NCBI RefSeq assembly: GCF_014646755.1
Contig: NZ_BMNW01000001.1
Location: 788,555 to 852,554 of the forward strand
Direction of reading: 5' to 3'
Source of the DNA: Pseudomonas asuensis
Lineage (GTDB): Bacteria > Pseudomonadota > Gammaproteobacteria > Pseudomonadales > Pseudomonadaceae
DNA: 64,000 nucleotides
Shown here piece after piece: positions 1-10,505 of the stretch (positions within the stretch are counted from its first letter, which is position 1; the number at the start of each line of letters is the position of its first letter). The notes beneath the pieces are model-generated. The model searched no databases. It saw nothing but the letters and a program-made list of their open reading frames with translations, and was not told where the DNA came from. A program made the position numbers and the translations under genes.

Positions 1-1190
1 TCATGCGACTCTTCCTGTACAGCCCCTTGACTGAACAATAGCGCACGCAGACGACCTAGGGCTTGCGGTAAGCGTAATTTACCTACGAACAAGTCGTCGC
101 CCAGTAGTTCAGCCACAGCCTGGCAGATCAGCTCCAGCCCTTGATTTTCACGCGCAGAAGCCCAGACCCTAATCGGGCGACCGGTTTCTTCATCACGCTG
201 GATATGCGGCTCGACATTCTCAAGCAAGTCGATCTTGTTATAGACCTCGAGCATAGGAATTTCGTCAGCACCGATTTCGCCCAGGACGATATTTACCTGT
301 TCAATTTGTAGCATGCGGTCCTCCTCATGGGAGTCGATTACATGCAACAAGAGATCGGCGTTACTTGATTCTTCCAACGTGGCGCGAAACGCTTCCACCA
401 GCTTGTGTGGAAGGTGCCGGATGAATCCCACGGTATCCGCCAGCACAACCGGCCCTAAATCAGCCAACTGCAAACGACGCAACGTCGGATCAAGCGTCGC
501 GAACAACTGATTCGCCGCATAGACCTCGGATGAGGTCAAGGTATTGAATAGCGTAGACTTACCCGCGTTGGTATATCCAACAAGAGATACAGCTGGGATT
601 TCGGCACGCCGCCGTCCTCGCCGAGCCTGCTCACGCTGACTGCGCACCTTTTCAAGACGCTGCTTGATCTGGCGAATACGAACACGCAGCAAGCGACGGT
701 CCGTTTCAAGCTGGGTTTCCCCAGGACCACGAAGACCGATCCCGCCCTTTTGACGCTCAAGGTGGGTCCAGCCACGTACCAGACGGGTGCTCATGTGCTC
801 GAGCTGGGCCAGCTCCACCTGAAGCTTACCTTCGTGAGTTCGGGCTCGCTGAGCAAAGATATCGAGAATCAACCCGGTACGATCAAGCACCCGACACTCC
901 AGGGCACGCTCAAGGTTGCGCTCCTGACTAGGGGTAAGGGTGTGATTGAAAATGACTAGCTCAGCCTCATCGGCCTTTACCAGATCATGGAGTTCATCGA
1001 CCTTGCCGGTACCGATGAGAAAACGTGCAGAAGGCTGATGCCGCGACACGGTAACCATCGCCACCGTGTCAGCGCCAGCTGAGCGCGCAAGTTCTTGGAA
1101 CTCCTGAGGATCCTCGCGGGATTCAGGATCTTGGCCTTCAAGATGGACCAGAATGGCCCGTTCACCACCACCCGGGCGTTCAAAGAACAA
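1..1190 (-). CDS. hflX: Ribosome-associated GTPase HflX (3' end outside window)
   Basis: HflX is a GTPase that binds the 50S subunit and rescues or splits stalled ribosomes. About 396 codons are visible; the frame is still open at base 1, so roughly the last tenth lies outside. The G1 motif GYTNAGKST, the G3 motif DTVGF and the G4 motif NKID are present, after the HflX N-terminal domain and a basic coiled segment. The start is read as TTG at 1188-1190, because AGGAG sits six bases upstream and the following residues (FFERPGGGERA) match the family N-terminus; no ATG fits. It begins 14 bp after the hfq stop, which suggests cotranscription with hfq and miaA. Confidence 0.93.
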   Translation of the reverse strand, partial: MFFERPGGGERAILVHLEGQDPESREDPQEFQELARSAGADTVAMVTVSRHQPSARFLIGTGKVDELHDLVKADEAELVIFNHTLTPSQERNLERALECRVLDRTGLILDIFAQRARTHEGKLQVELAQLEHMSTRLVRGWTHLERQKGGIGLRGPGETQLETDRRLLRVRIRQIKQRLEKVRSQREQARRGRRRAEIPAVSLVGYTNAGKSTLFNTLTSSEVYAANQLFATLDPTLRRLQLADLGPVVLADTVGFIRHLPHKLVEAFRATLEESSNADLLLHVIDSHEEDRMLQIEQVNIVLGEIGADEIPMLEVYNKIDLLENVEPHIQRDEETGRPIRVWASARENQGLELICQAVAELLGDDLFVGKLRLPQALGRLRALLFSQGAVQEESH

Positions 1191-1204
1191 AGGCGACTCC
1201 TATT

Positions 1205-1453
1205 TTATAGGTTACCGGGTTCAGCCGGCTGATCACTGCTAGGCAGACGAACAGGGCGACTAGGAACTACCGTTGAGATTGCGTGCTTGTAGACCATCTG
1301 ACTGACAGTGTTCTTCAGCAGAATGACGAACTGGTCAAAGGACTCGATCTGACCTTGCAACTTGATACCATTAACCAAGTAAATGGAAACTGGAACGCGT
1401 TCCTTACGCAAAGTATTCAGGTAAGGGTCTTGTAGCGAATGCCCTTTTGACAT
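1205..1453 (-). CDS. hfq: RNA chaperone Hfq
   Basis: Hfq is the hexameric Sm-like RNA chaperone that pairs small RNAs with mRNAs and, in pseudomonads, acts in catabolite repression with Crc. The protein is 82 residues, the usual Pseudomonas length, with a short acidic tail. The Sm1 region ([29 protein letters not shown]) and the Sm2 motif with YKHAIST are intact. The ATG at 1451-1453 is preceded by GAGGAG at a good distance. The longer in-frame reading upstream has no Hfq homology and was not used. It lies between miaA and hflX, the classic order. Confidence 0.98.
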   Translation of the reverse strand: MSKGHSLQDPYLNTLRKERVPVSIYLVNGIKLQGQIESFDQFVILLKNTVSQMVYKHAISTVVPSRPVRLPSSDQPAEPGNL

Positions 1454-1536
1454 TGTGCCGCTCTCCTCAAAGGTAAAAGATTCGTTTGTTGCAAGGTCAG
1501 AAGGTTCGCCATCACCGGCTTCATTCTTCTTGAGAC

Positions 1537-2505
1537 TCAACTGCATATGGAGACCGCCTTAAGGCTTTTCAAGACACGCGACACATTGTCACGGGCCATA
1601 CTGTCCAACCACTGTAGCTGGCCCCAGCTGCGTAGCCAGGTAAGCTGCCGTTTAGCCAGCTGACGTGTGGCAATAATGCCGCGCTCTGTCATTTCGTTGT
1701 AACTCATTCCGCCGTCCAGGTACTCCCATACTTGACGGTAGCCTACGGCACGCATAGAGGGTAGTTCAGGCTGCAAATCACCTCGCGCCCGTAGACGTGA
1801 GACCTCATCGACAAAGCCCTGTTCCAGCATGTGGCGGAAACGCTGGGCTATTCGCGCATGCAACAGCGCACGCTCTTGGGGAGCAATAGCCAGATGAACG
1901 GCAGTATACGGGAAATGTGCGACAAACGGCGCGTCAGAATCTGCATTTCCTTGTCTTTGACGCTCCCGATGCTCTGTCATGGTCATTCCACTGACCCGAT
2001 GGACTTCCAGTGCACGAGTCAGGCGCTGCGGATCGTTAGGATGAATACGTGCAGCCGACTCGGGATCGACCTCCGCCAATAGGCGATGAACCTCACCCCA
2101 CCCTTGCTCTGCCGCAATAGCTTCAATCTCAGCACGAATGAGCGGGTCGGCACTCGGCATATCCGCCAGCCCTTCAAAAAGAGCCTTGAAATAGAGCATG
2201 GTGCCGCCTACCAGCAGCGGGATACGTCCAGCCGCCGTGATCTCGGCCATTGCCTGAAGCGCATCCGTACAAAAGTCAGCAGCTGAATACGTTTCATTAG
2301 GCTCACGAATATCGATCAGACGATGAGGAAAGTCCGCAAGCAGCGCCTGCGAAGGCTTGGCCGTACCGATATCCATCTCACGGTACACCAGCGCCGAGTC
2401 AACACTGATCAAGTCGCATGGCAAGACCTTGGCAAGCTCAATGGCCAGATCGGTCTTGCCTGAAGCGGTGGGACCCATCAGAAAAATGGCAGGTGGAAAA
2501 GACAT
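1537..2505 (-). CDS. miaA: tRNA dimethylallyltransferase MiaA
   Basis: MiaA transfers a dimethylallyl group to A37 of tRNAs that read UNN codons, the first step to ms2i6A. The 322-residue product opens with a P-loop, GPTASGKT at residues 11-18, followed by the DSALVYR region and the conserved RLIDI and GGTMLY motifs; it is full length. The start is ATG 2503-2505 rather than the upstream in-frame codons, because family proteins begin within a few residues of [12 protein letters not shown] purine-rich GATGAGAG lies upstream. It sits between mutL and hfq in the standard operon order. Confidence 0.97.
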   Translation of the reverse strand: MSFPPAIFLMGPTASGKTDLAIELAKVLPCDLISVDSALVYREMDIGTAKPSQALLADFPHRLIDIREPNETYSAADFCTDALQAMAEITAAGRIPLLVGGTMLYFKALFEGLADMPSADPLIRAEIEAIAAEQGWGEVHRLLAEVDPESAARIHPNDPQRLTRALEVHRVSGMTMTEHRERQRQGNADSDAPFVAHFPYTAVHLAIAPQERALLHARIAQRFRHMLEQGFVDEVSRLRARGDLQPELPSMRAVGYRQVWEYLDGGMSYNEMTERGIIATRQLAKRQLTWLRSWGQLQWLDSMARDNVSRVLKSLKAVSICS

Positions 2506-2547
2506 GAAAACTCTCATCAAAGCCGACGCCACATCATGTGGCGCCGA

Positions 2548-4503
2548 TTACCTGCCACGCAGGAATAATTTATCCAAATCATCAAGCCCCATCTGCGTCC
2601 ATGTGGGGCGACCATGATTGCATTGACCGCTGCGCTCGGTGATCTCCATATCTCGTAGCAAAGCGTTCATTTCAGGCACTGTCAAACGCCGGTTGGCTCT
2701 GACAGAACCGTGGCAGGCCATAGTCCCCAGGAGCTCGTTAATATGGGCCTGGATACGATCGCTCGTACCATACTCTAGAAGATCAGTCAGAACGTCCCGA
2801 ACCAGGTCTCCCGCTTCGGCCTGCTTTAGCAGCGCAGGTATTTGCCGGATAGCCAGCGTTTCCGGCCCCAGGCGCTGTAGCTCAAACCCCAGCTTGGAGA
2901 ACCATTGGCTGTTCTCTTCAGCACAATCAGCCTCCCGCTCGCTAACTGCCAGTGACTCAGGCACCAGGAGTGGCTGTCCACGCAAACCTTCGCTGGCCAT
3001 GGCAACCTTGAGGCGCTCATAAGTGATACGTTCGTGAGCGGCATGCATGTCGACCAGCACAAGGCCATAGGCATTTTCCGCCAGGATATAAATCCCCTTG
3101 AGCTGAGCCAAGGCGTAACCCAACGGGGGAATATCGCCCTGACTTTCCGGCAAGGCGGCCGATGCAGCACCTGCGCTACCCGTTGCAGAAGGCAGCGGCG
3201 CAAAGAACGTTTGGTAGGCCCCCTGCAATTCAGCCACATTTTGCGTGGGATATGCTGGCTTAGGTGAATAGCTGGAGCCCCCATAGCTGCCAGAGCCGTT
3301 ACTGGCAGGCGGGCGTGGTTCTGCTTCCGGCATAGCTGGTTCTGAAGCATAGGTAGCAGGTGCCGACTGATTACTTTCCAGCGTATGCGCCGCCAGGCTC
3401 ATCTCACCTTGAGGCCCAAACTCCCCTGCGGCAGAACCGGCAATACGTGGTGGTACGGTAACGGCTGCCGGTGCCGTGACCTGATCATCTGGACGCACAT
3501 CTGCAAGCGCACGGTGCAAGGTGCCATACAGGAAGTCATGCACCATCCGGGTATCCCGGAAGCGAACCTCATGCTTGGTAGGGTGCACGTTCACGTCTAC
3601 TACGCCCGGATCAAGCTCAAGAAATAGCACAAACGCGGGATGACGCCCATTGTAGAGCACATCGCGATAGGCTTGCCGGATGGCATGTGCAACGAGCTTG
3701 TCACGCACCATGCGACCATTTACATAAAAGTACTGTAAGTCCGCCTGGCTGCGAGAGAACGTAGGCATGCCTACCCAGCCCCACAGTCGCAGCTCGCCTC
3801 TCTCATTTTGGATGGGCAGGGCCTGTTCTAGAAAATTTGGGCCGCAGACGGCTGCAACACGACGGGCCTGGGTAATATCGTCTGTCGCCTCGCGCAGCGC
3901 CAGAATACTTTTGCCGTTATGGCGGAGATTGAACCCCACATCGAAACGGGCCAACGCCAAGCGCTTGATAACTTCCTGCAAATGGTCGAACTCGGTCTTT
4001 TCTGCACGCAGAAACTTGCGGCGCGCTGGCGTGTTGAAGAAAAGATCGCGAACCTCGACCGTAGTACCTTGAGGATGTGCGGCTGGTTTGACCGTCGAAT
4101 GCATTTCGCGGCCCTCGGTCTCGACCTGCCACGCCTGATCAGCGTCCTGGTGCCGCGACGTGAGCGTGAGACGTGAGACAGAACTGATCGACGCCAGCGC
4201 CTCGCCTCGAAAGCCCAGGCTGACAACATGCTCAAGCTCATCGAGGTTATAAATTTTGCTAGTGGCATGACGCTCCAGCGCCAGCGCTAAATCATCAGGA
4301 GGGATACCACTACCATCATCCCTGATTCGCAGTAACTTGACGCCGCCCTGCTCGACATCAATGTCGATACGGCGCGCGCCGGCATCAAGGCTGTTTTCCA
4401 ACAGCTCCTTGGCTACCGAGGCTGGGCGCTCAACCACCTCGCCGGCGGCAATCTGGTTGGCCAGACGTGGGCTGAGAAGTTGAATACGACGAAGTTCAGT
4501 CAT
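2548..4503 (-). CDS. mutL: DNA mismatch repair protein MutL
   Basis: MutL couples MutS mismatch recognition to downstream incision. The 651-residue product has an N-terminal GHKL ATPase ([36 protein letters not shown]), a proline- and serine-rich linker at about 340-440, and a C-terminal dimerisation domain. The C-terminus carries [12 protein letters not shown], the metal-binding endonuclease motif, plus ACHGS and CNHGRPT. It is therefore predicted to nick DNA itself, as in P. aeruginosa, which fits a MutH-less repair system. ATG 4501-4503 is chosen from the family N-terminus; its ribosome-binding site is weak and an upstream in-frame start is possible. Confidence 0.97.
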   Translation of the reverse strand: MTELRRIQLLSPRLANQIAAGEVVERPASVAKELLENSLDAGARRIDIDVEQGGVKLLRIRDDGSGIPPDDLALALERHATSKIYNLDELEHVVSLGFRGEALASISSVSRLTLTSRHQDADQAWQVETEGREMHSTVKPAAHPQGTTVEVRDLFFNTPARRKFLRAEKTEFDHLQEVIKRLALARFDVGFNLRHNGKSILALREATDDITQARRVAAVCGPNFLEQALPIQNERGELRLWGWVGMPTFSRSQADLQYFYVNGRMVRDKLVAHAIRQAYRDVLYNGRHPAFVLFLELDPGVVDVNVHPTKHEVRFRDTRMVHDFLYGTLHRALADVRPDDQVTAPAAVTVPPRIAGSAAGEFGPQGEMSLAAHTLESNQSAPATYASEPAMPEAEPRPPASNGSGSYGGSSYSPKPAYPTQNVAELQGAYQTFFAPLPSATGSAGAASAALPESQGDIPPLGYALAQLKGIYILAENAYGLVLVDMHAAHERITYERLKVAMASEGLRGQPLLVPESLAVSEREADCAEENSQWFSKLGFELQRLGPETLAIRQIPALLKQAEAGDLVRDVLTDLLEYGTSDRIQAHINELLGTMACHGSVRANRRLTVPEMNALLRDMEITERSGQCNHGRPTWTQMGLDDLDKLFLRGR

Positions 4504-4625
4504 GGAATTAGCCAGGCTGGTCTGTGATCGGGTGAACAGTACTGCCAAAACAGAAGCGGCCGCACTGCCTAAGGCAATGGCAGCCGGCCGTTATCGAACA
4601 GTTGTGATGTAGGCATCGCGCTATG

Positions 4626-5909
4626 TTAGCGCGAGCCGGTCGCCACTTGTTGGGCTTTTTGGTCCCGTAGCCAAGCCAGGTAGGTACCCGGTGGCGGGCT
4701 CTTCTGGAAGTATGTAGAGATACCACTGCGGATCTGCCGTGCCAACAGCTCCTGATGCGCAGCCGAAGCAAGCTTTATGGACTCATTCGGATTTGAAATA
4801 AAGCCGGTTTCGATCAGGATCGAAGGAATATCCGGAGATTTCAACACCACGAAGGCGGCCTGCTCCACGCGATTGTGCAGGAGCTTGGTTTGCTGCCCTA
4901 CGTTGGTCAGCACCTTCTGCCCAACATCCAGACTCGACGACATCGTAGACGTCATGGACAGGTCCAGCAAAACGCCAGCAAGCATTTGATCCTTATTATC
5001 CAGAGCACTGCCTACCCCACCAATAAGGTCGGAGCTGTTTTCCGTATCCGCCAGCCAGCGTGCTGTCTCGGAAGTGGCTCCTCGCTGAGAAAGCGCAAAT
5101 ACCGATACGCCTGAAGCGGTACGGTTGGGCGCAGCGTCGGCATGGATAGATACGAACAGATCAGCACCTTTCTTACGCGCAATCTCCGTACGCTTGCGCA
5201 ACGGGATGTAGTAATCGCCTGTACGGGTTAGTTCGGCTTTGAAGCCCTTCATGCTGTTGATCTGTGCCTGCAGCTTTCGCCCAATGGCCAGCGTGATGTT
5301 CTTTTCATACAGGCCGCCACCCTTGGCGATTGCGCCGGGGTCTTCGCCGCCATGGCCAGGATCGATAACCACAATGATGTCGCGCTTGCCCGAAGGCCCG
5401 ACTGGCACGGTCATCTTGGGTTGAACAGGCGTTACTGGCGCAGACGGCTTACCTGGCGTAGGCGTGGCCGGTATATCAGAGGAGAGGTCCGCTCCCTGAT
5501 CAAACAGGTCGACTACCAAGCGATTACCGTACTGCTGGTTAGGGGCCAACGTGAAGCTTTTCGGCGTAACCTGCTGGGATACATCCAGGACTACGCGCAG
5601 CTCATCGGCTGATCGCTGAGCTGAACGCAGTCCGGTAATGGGCGTACCTTTCAAACGGGCCTCATTGAGCTTGGTAGCCAGCTTAGCTCCACTAACATCA
5701 ATGACGATCCGGTTAGGCGATGTCAGCGTAAAGACATTGGCCTTGACTGGCCCTGACAAGTCGAATACCAGGCGCGTATTGTCCGGCGCACGCCAGACAC
5801 GCATGTCTTTGACATCTGACGCCGCCCACACCTGGCTGGCCAGACAACACAACATGACTCCTAACGCTGCCCATCCCAGGCGTACACGCTTCCCCCAACC
5901 CATCTGCAT
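4626..5909 (-). CDS. N-acetylmuramoyl-L-alanine amidase, AmiB/AmiC type, without LysM
   Basis: A periplasmic zinc amidase that removes stem peptides from murein during daughter-cell separation. The 427-residue product has a signal peptide ending near VWAA, an AMIN domain (about 30-130), a proline-rich linker, and an Amidase_3 domain with DPGHGG, HADA and the C-terminal ILIETGF motif. It ends soon after the GTYLAWL segment. As I recall, the usual Pseudomonas protein at this locus continues into a LysM domain, which is absent here. The start is ATG 5907-5909, overlapping the tsaE stop (TGATG) with AGGAG just upstream; a TTG one codon earlier is possible. Position between mutL and tsaE matches PA4947 (amiB). 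Confidence 0.92.
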   Translation of the reverse strand: MQMGWGKRVRLGWAALGVMLCCLASQVWAASDVKDMRVWRAPDNTRLVFDLSGPVKANVFTLTSPNRIVIDVSGAKLATKLNEARLKGTPITGLRSAQRSADELRVVLDVSQQVTPKSFTLAPNQQYGNRLVVDLFDQGADLSSDIPATPTPGKPSAPVTPVQPKMTVPVGPSGKRDIIVVIDPGHGGEDPGAIAKGGGLYEKNITLAIGRKLQAQINSMKGFKAELTRTGDYYIPLRKRTEIARKKGADLFVSIHADAAPNRTASGVSVFALSQRGATSETARWLADTENSSDLIGGVGSALDNKDQMLAGVLLDLSMTSTMSSSLDVGQKVLTNVGQQTKLLHNRVEQAAFVVLKSPDIPSILIETGFISNPNESIKLASAAHQELLARQIRSGISTYFQKSPPPGTYLAWLRDQKAQQVATGSR

Positions 5910-6397
5910 CAAACTCCTGTAGATAGGGCGGCACGCCAGGCCTCACCATGTGAGCCTTGAAAGACCAACTGCAAATTACGGCCGCCCGCATGCGGTGTAA
6001 TGGTAATGTCCAGGTCTGGCTTTGGCAAAAGTCCAACGCCCCGCTCGGGCCACTCGATCAGACAAAGGGCATCGCCAGTAAAGTAATCCCGGATACCCAT
6101 GAACTCGAGCTCCTCAGGGTCCGCCAGACGATACAGGTCGAAATGGTAAACGCGGACCTCACCTATCTCGTAAGGCTCGACCAGCGTAAAGGTGGGACTT
6201 TTGACTGCGCCGGTATGCCCTAGGCCACGCACGATACCTCGTGACAATGTAGTCTTGCCGGCCCCGAGGTCCCCATGGAGATAAAGTGTTCCACGGCCTT
6301 TGCTGGCTTGGGCAATGGCTTTCCCCAAGGCTGTCATGGCGTTTTCATCGGGCGCGAACAGGGTTATCGTCTCGGACGAAGGCGTTACTGCAGACAT
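5909..6397 (-). CDS. tsaE: tRNA threonylcarbamoyladenosine biosynthesis ATPase TsaE
   Basis: TsaE is the ATPase partner of TsaB and TsaD in making t6A37 of ANN-decoding tRNAs. The 162-residue protein has the Walker A motif GDLGAGKTT at about residues 42-50, the SPTFTLVEPY switch region and the later IEWPER segment of the YjeE family. Its start overlaps the 3' end of nnr by 13 bp and its stop overlaps the amidase start, so the three genes are translationally linked. Confidence 0.96.
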   Translation of the reverse strand: MSAVTPSSETITLFAPDENAMTALGKAIAQASKGRGTLYLHGDLGAGKTTLSRGIVRGLGHTGAVKSPTFTLVEPYEIGEVRVYHFDLYRLADPEELEFMGIRDYFTGDALCLIEWPERGVGLLPKPDLDITITPHAGGRNLQLVFQGSHGEAWRAALSTGV

Positions 6398-7872
6398 GGA
6401 TTGTAACTCTCTAAAAGCTGACGAACGGTATCAGGTAAATCACTGGCAGCCAGCCCGCGGCCATGCTGCCCCAACAGCTCTCCGGCGCGGCCATGTAGCC
6501 AGGCACCCAGGCAGGCGGCATCAAAGGCTGAAAGGTGTTGTGCAAGAAGGGCTGCAATAATGCCTGTGAGAACATCACCCGCGCCACCGGTAGACATCGT
6601 AGGGTGACCGCGCCCACACAGAGCCATGCGGCCATCCGGGGCAGCGATCAGTGTCCCAAGCCCCTTGAGCAGAACGACAGCACCATAATGCTCTGCAAGC
6701 TTTCTGGCAGCCGCTGGCCGCCGACTCTGTATCGTCGCGATATCGCTACGTAGCAGACGCGCAGCTTCCCCAGGGTGCGGAGTCATGATCCATTCTCCCC
6801 TGGGTTTGCTAACCGCCTGACTGGCCAGCAGATTGAGCGCGTCAGCATCCCATACCTGCGGTACATCCCGTGACGCCGCCACACTGATCATACAGCGACT
6901 CCAGGCACCCTGCCCTAAGCCGGGCCCTACAGCCAAGATATCAGCCTTTTCCGCCAGGGCAACTACCTTGCCAGCGGATTCGACGCCTGCCACCATCACC
7001 TCAGGTCGACGCGCCAGTACGGGCGCCACGTTGGAGGGTCGCGTGGCTAGGGAAATCATACCTGCGCCACAGCGCAGCGCTGCCTCGGAGGTCATGAGTG
7101 CAGCACCTCCTGTACCTTCATCTCCTCCGATTATCAGTACATGGCCGAAATTTCCCTTGTGCGAACTGCGCTTGCGAGGTGCCAGCTTGGGCAAATTTCG
7201 TGGGGCCAGCCGTTGTGCCATAGCATCGGCTGGGTTCTGCGGCTCCTCCACCAAGGCCGCAAACTCAATGTCACCGCAATAGTCGGGTCCATTACCCGTC
7301 AATAGGCCAAGCTTGAGCCCGATAAAGGTGACGGTAAGATTGGCCTTGACGGCCTGATCTTTTACAAAGCCCGTGTCGGCATTAAGCCCTGATGGGATAT
7401 CGACGGCCAGTACCGGAAGAGTACAGTTATTGATCTGCTCGATGGCTTTGCCGTAGGGCTCGCGCAATTCACCAGAAAATCCCGTACCCAGTAGAGCATC
7501 TACTACAACGCCTGTCAGTTTGACGCCTGCTTGCCAGGGCTGAGGGTTGATGCCGACGCCCTTTGCCTCCATGTAGGCTTTAGCCGCATCGCCTTCGAGC
7601 TTTTCAGGGTCGCTCAGGTAATACACGTTTACAGGCCAGCCACCCCGCTGGGCTAGCGAGGCGATTAAATAACCATCTCCACCATTGTTGCCGCCTCCGG
7701 CAAATACGGTCAGCGCACCAGCATCAGGCCAGCGTTGCCGCAGGCATCGCCAGGCGGCTCGTGCAGCACGGTGCATCAGCTCGAAACCGGATGTACCCGA
7801 CTCGATCAGGCGGGCGTCGAGCGCTCGGACTTGCGCAGCGCTATAGAGGGAAAGCGGCAGTTCGTCGTGCAT
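6385..7872 (-). CDS. nnr: Bifunctional NAD(P)HX epimerase / ADP-dependent NAD(P)HX dehydratase
   Basis: Repairs hydrated NADH and NADPH. The N-terminal half is the YjeF_N epimerase (FAGGGNNGGDGYL; GTGFSGELREPYG). The C-terminal half is the ribokinase-like dehydratase (TPHPGEAARLL; STGGAGDVLTGI). With the ATG at 7870-7872 the product is 495 residues. A TTG at 7897-7899 would add nine residues and also has a plausible GAG-rich leader, so the exact start is uncertain. It is the first gene of the minus-strand run and is divergent from queG, so an operon promoter should lie at about 7875-7930. Confidence 0.95.
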   Translation of the reverse strand: MHDELPLSLYSAAQVRALDARLIESGTSGFELMHRAARAAWRCLRQRWPDAGALTVFAGGGNNGGDGYLIASLAQRGGWPVNVYYLSDPEKLEGDAAKAYMEAKGVGINPQPWQAGVKLTGVVVDALLGTGFSGELREPYGKAIEQINNCTLPVLAVDIPSGLNADTGFVKDQAVKANLTVTFIGLKLGLLTGNGPDYCGDIEFAALVEEPQNPADAMAQRLAPRNLPKLAPRKRSSHKGNFGHVLIIGGDEGTGGAALMTSEAALRCGAGMISLATRPSNVAPVLARRPEVMVAGVESAGKVVALAEKADILAVGPGLGQGAWSRCMISVAASRDVPQVWDADALNLLASQAVSKPRGEWIMTPHPGEAARLLRSDIATIQSRRPAAARKLAEHYGAVVLLKGLGTLIAAPDGRMALCGRGHPTMSTGGAGDVLTGIIAALLAQHLSAFDAACLGAWLHGRAGELLGQHGRGLAASDLPDTVRQLLESYNPCLQ

Positions 7873-7930
7873 GCGATACCAAGCTCCAAGGTCTGGCAAA
7901 ATAGGTTCTCATCAGTAACTTAAACACGTC

Positions 7931-8995
7931 ATGTCTTCTTACGCACTCGATCTCGATACGCTAGCAGCCTCCATCAAGGAATGGGGCCGTGAGCTGGGCT
8001 TTCAACAGACCGGCATCACCGGTGTGGCACTGGGTGAGCATGAGGCGTACCTCGAGCGCTGGCTTGCCGAGGGTTACCATGGCGAGATGGACTATATGGC
8101 CGCACACGGCCAAAAACGTTCGCGCCCGGACGAGCTGGTCCCCGGCACACTGCGGATCGTTTCGCTCCGTATGGATTATTTGCCAGGCGATACAGACATG
8201 GCAAAACGTTTAGCAGATCCAACGCACGCGTATGTCTCCCGCTATGCCCTGGGACGCGACTACCACAAGCTGATCCGCAAGCGGCTGCAACAATTAGCCG
8301 AGCGCATTCAGTCCACAATTGGCCCGTTCGGTTATCGTGCCTTCGTAGACAGCGCACCAGTGCTTGAAAAAGCCCTGGCGGAAAAGGCGGGCCTTGGCTG
8401 GATTGGCAAAAACACGCTAGTGCTCAATCGCAAAGCTGGCAGCTACTTTTTCCTGGGTGAACTGTTCACCGACCTGCCCTTGCCTGTTGACGAACCTCAC
8501 CCCAGCAACCACTGCGGCCGCTGCAGTGCCTGCATGGCTATCTGTCCAACGCAGGCCTTTGTTGCGCCATACGTGTTGGATGCGCGGCGCTGCATTTCTT
8601 ACCTGACCATCGAACTCAAGGGCCCGATTCCCGAGGAGCTACGGCCTCTAGTCGGCAACCGTGTCTTTGGTTGTGACGACTGCCAGATTGTCTGCCCCTG
8701 GAATCGATTCGCCAAGCCGACTGCACAGCCGGACTTTCAGCCGCGGCATAACCTGGACAACAGCGACTTGGTTACGCTCTTTCGCTGGACTGAAGAAGAA
8801 TTCCTAAGCCGTACGGAGGGCTCGCCCTTGCGCCGAGCAGGCTATGAACGCTGGCTGCGCAACCTGGCTGTGGCCTTAGGCAATGCTCCCACAAGCATTC
8901 CGGTGATCGAGGCATTGAAGGCACACCAGCAACACCCATCTCCGCTTGTGCGCGAGCACGTGGAATGGGCGTTGGGGCGCCATGCTAGCGTTTAG
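7931..8995 (+). CDS. queG: Epoxyqueuosine reductase QueG
   Basis: QueG reduces epoxyqueuosine to queuosine in tRNA using cobalamin and two 4Fe-4S clusters. The 354-residue product has the DUF1730 cobalamin-binding N-terminus, a ferredoxin-like segment [12 protein letters not shown], and the second cluster motif [11 protein letters not shown], with a HEAT-like C-terminus (about 290-354). It is full length. No strong Shine-Dalgarno is seen before the ATG. The stop overlaps the stop of the convergent orn gene by 4 bp. Confidence 0.96.
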   Translation: MSSYALDLDTLAASIKEWGRELGFQQTGITGVALGEHEAYLERWLAEGYHGEMDYMAAHGQKRSRPDELVPGTLRIVSLRMDYLPGDTDMAKRLADPTHAYVSRYALGRDYHKLIRKRLQQLAERIQSTIGPFGYRAFVDSAPVLEKALAEKAGLGWIGKNTLVLNRKAGSYFFLGELFTDLPLPVDEPHPSNHCGRCSACMAICPTQAFVAPYVLDARRCISYLTIELKGPIPEELRPLVGNRVFGCDDCQIVCPWNRFAKPTAQPDFQPRHNLDNSDLVTLFRWTEEEFLSRTEGSPLRRAGYERWLRNLAVALGNAPTSIPVIEALKAHQQHPSPLVREHVEWALGRHASV

Positions 8996-9534
8996 ACTTT
9001 GATGAAATGCTCGCGGTAGTAGCGCAGCTCTTCAATGGAGTCACGGATATCGTCCAGTGCCAGGTGGCTACCGGTCTTCTTCACCCCATCACGTACATGG
9101 GGCGCCCAACGCGCCGCCAGCTCTTTCAGGGTAGAAACGTCCAGATTCCGATAGTGGAAATAGGCTTCCAGCTGCGGCATATGGCGATAGAGAAAACGAC
9201 GATCCTGGCAGATACTGTTGCCGCAAATAGGCGACTTACGCACCGGGACCCACTGCTCAAGAAAAGCCAGCGTTTGGCGCTCGGCCTCTGCCATGCTGAT
9301 GGTGCTCTCACGAACCCGCTGGGTCAGACCTGACTGGCCATGCTGGCGGGTGTTCCACTCATCCATGCCGTTCAGAATCTCGTCCGGCTGATGAATCGCG
9401 ATGACCGGACCTTCGGCCAACGTGTTCAGCTCGCTGTCTGTCACAATGGTAGCCATTTCAATGATCACATCGTTATCCGGATCCAGGCCGGTCATTTCGA
9501 GGTCGATCCAGATCAGGTTCTGGTCATTCTGCAT
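8992..9534 (-). CDS. orn: Oligoribonuclease
   Basis: Orn is the DEDDh 3'-5' exonuclease that degrades 2-5 nt RNA fragments, and in pseudomonads pGpG, the last step of c-di-GMP turnover. The 180-residue product begins with the acidic motif DLEMTGLD. The later exonuclease segments ([11 protein letters not shown]; the H of [17 protein letters not shown]) complete the active site. ATG 9532-9534 follows AAGGAG at eight bases; the longer upstream reading has no homology. Its presence next to motAB and the FimX region is notable because Orn controls the final c-di-GMP breakdown step. Confidence 0.97.
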   Translation of the reverse strand: MQNDQNLIWIDLEMTGLDPDNDVIIEMATIVTDSELNTLAEGPVIAIHQPDEILNGMDEWNTRQHGQSGLTQRVRESTISMAEAERQTLAFLEQWVPVRKSPICGNSICQDRRFLYRHMPQLEAYFHYRNLDVSTLKELAARWAPHVRDGVKKTGSHLALDDIRDSIEELRYYREHFIKV

Positions 9535-9605
9535 GGCAATACTCCTTAAACAATGCAGGCAGTTTAGCGGAATAAATACAGGTCGGCTGGCCTGGAGCCA
9601 TGCTG

Positions 9606-10376
9606 TCAACGTTGCCAGATGAGAATTTTTGACTGGCGCCAGTCGTTCAGTTCGATAACCTGACTGGGCGGCACGCCCGGAATCTCGAAGGTATTGCTGA
9701 TAAGCAGCGCCCCCGGACGCAGCTCGGCCTGCGCTTTTTTCCACAGCTCAGGCATCGGGGCGGGAGAGAGAAAGCAGTAGACAACATCGTATTCAGCCAG
9801 ATCGACGTTCCATAGGCTTTGGTAGCGAATCCGGCAATTACGCCGAGGCAGGCAACGTAGCCAAGAGAGCAGAAAACTCATTGGTGCTGTCTCCACGCCT
9901 GTAAATCGACTTTGTGGATGCAGGCGCGAAAGATAGATGAGCGTTCCGGCCAGGCCGCTTCCCAGATCAATAAAGGAAAGCTCATCCGATCGCCTTGCAA
10001 GTAACTCACTCAGTTTTTTCTGAGTGTCTTGCCCGGTCAGATAAAGCGGGACCCGTTCGGTCAGACTGTTCCAATTCAACAGTAGAATGACAAAGAACCC
10101 TACAAGAAAGACCCAGCCCGGCATCGTATAACCGGCAAAAGCAACCAATGCCGGCACAAAGGCCAGGTTGATGAACAGCCACCAGCGATGCAATCCCATC
10201 CAGTGCCCAAGCGCTGCTGCCATAATCCCTTGCAGACATGCTGCACCCATCAGCGGCGCCCGATAATGAGCCGTAACCAGAGCTATCTGTAGAACAATCC
10301 AGGTGAGCAAAAGAGCCAGCACCTGTACCAGCAGTGCGAGAACAGCGGGATATCGGCGTTGCAAGGTATCGAGCAT
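9606..10376 (-). CDS. Membrane-anchored class I SAM-dependent methyltransferase
   Basis: An unassigned methyltransferase. About four hydrophobic segments fill residues 10-110 (for example the leucine-rich stretch at [14 protein letters not shown] and the [13 protein letters not shown] helix). A Rossmann-type methyltransferase domain follows, with the SAM loop [11 protein letters not shown] and the later [10 protein letters not shown] strand. The 256-residue form starts at ATG 10374-10376; a TTG at 10419-10421 could add 15 residues, and neither has a good ribosome-binding site. It lies upstream of orn on the same strand and is divergent from rsgA. The substrate cannot be inferred; a membrane or lipid-linked target is a guess from topology alone. 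Confidence 0.8.
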   Translation of the reverse strand: MLDTLQRRYPAVLALLVQVLALLLTWIVLQIALVTAHYRAPLMGAACLQGIMAAALGHWMGLHRWWLFINLAFVPALVAFAGYTMPGWVFLVGFFVILLLNWNSLTERVPLYLTGQDTQKKLSELLARRSDELSFIDLGSGLAGTLIYLSRLHPQSRFTGVETAPMSFLLSWLRCLPRRNCRIRYQSLWNVDLAEYDVVYCFLSPAPMPELWKKAQAELRPGALLISNTFEIPGVPPSQVIELNDWRQSKILIWQR

Positions 10377-10505
10377 GTGACCGGATCGTGAATAGCTGAT
10401 GATGCTATGCAGTCTAGCCAAGATCCGACCGCTGGACGATCTCTGCCCCGGCGAGCGAACCGCCTGTTAGACTTTATCTTTACTTCAGGTTTATCGAGCT
10501 ACTTA

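Noticed and set aside
4504..4625. Possible LysM remnant after the amidase stop
   Set aside because: Translation of the 122 bp in the readable frames shows nothing like a GxTLxxIA motif.
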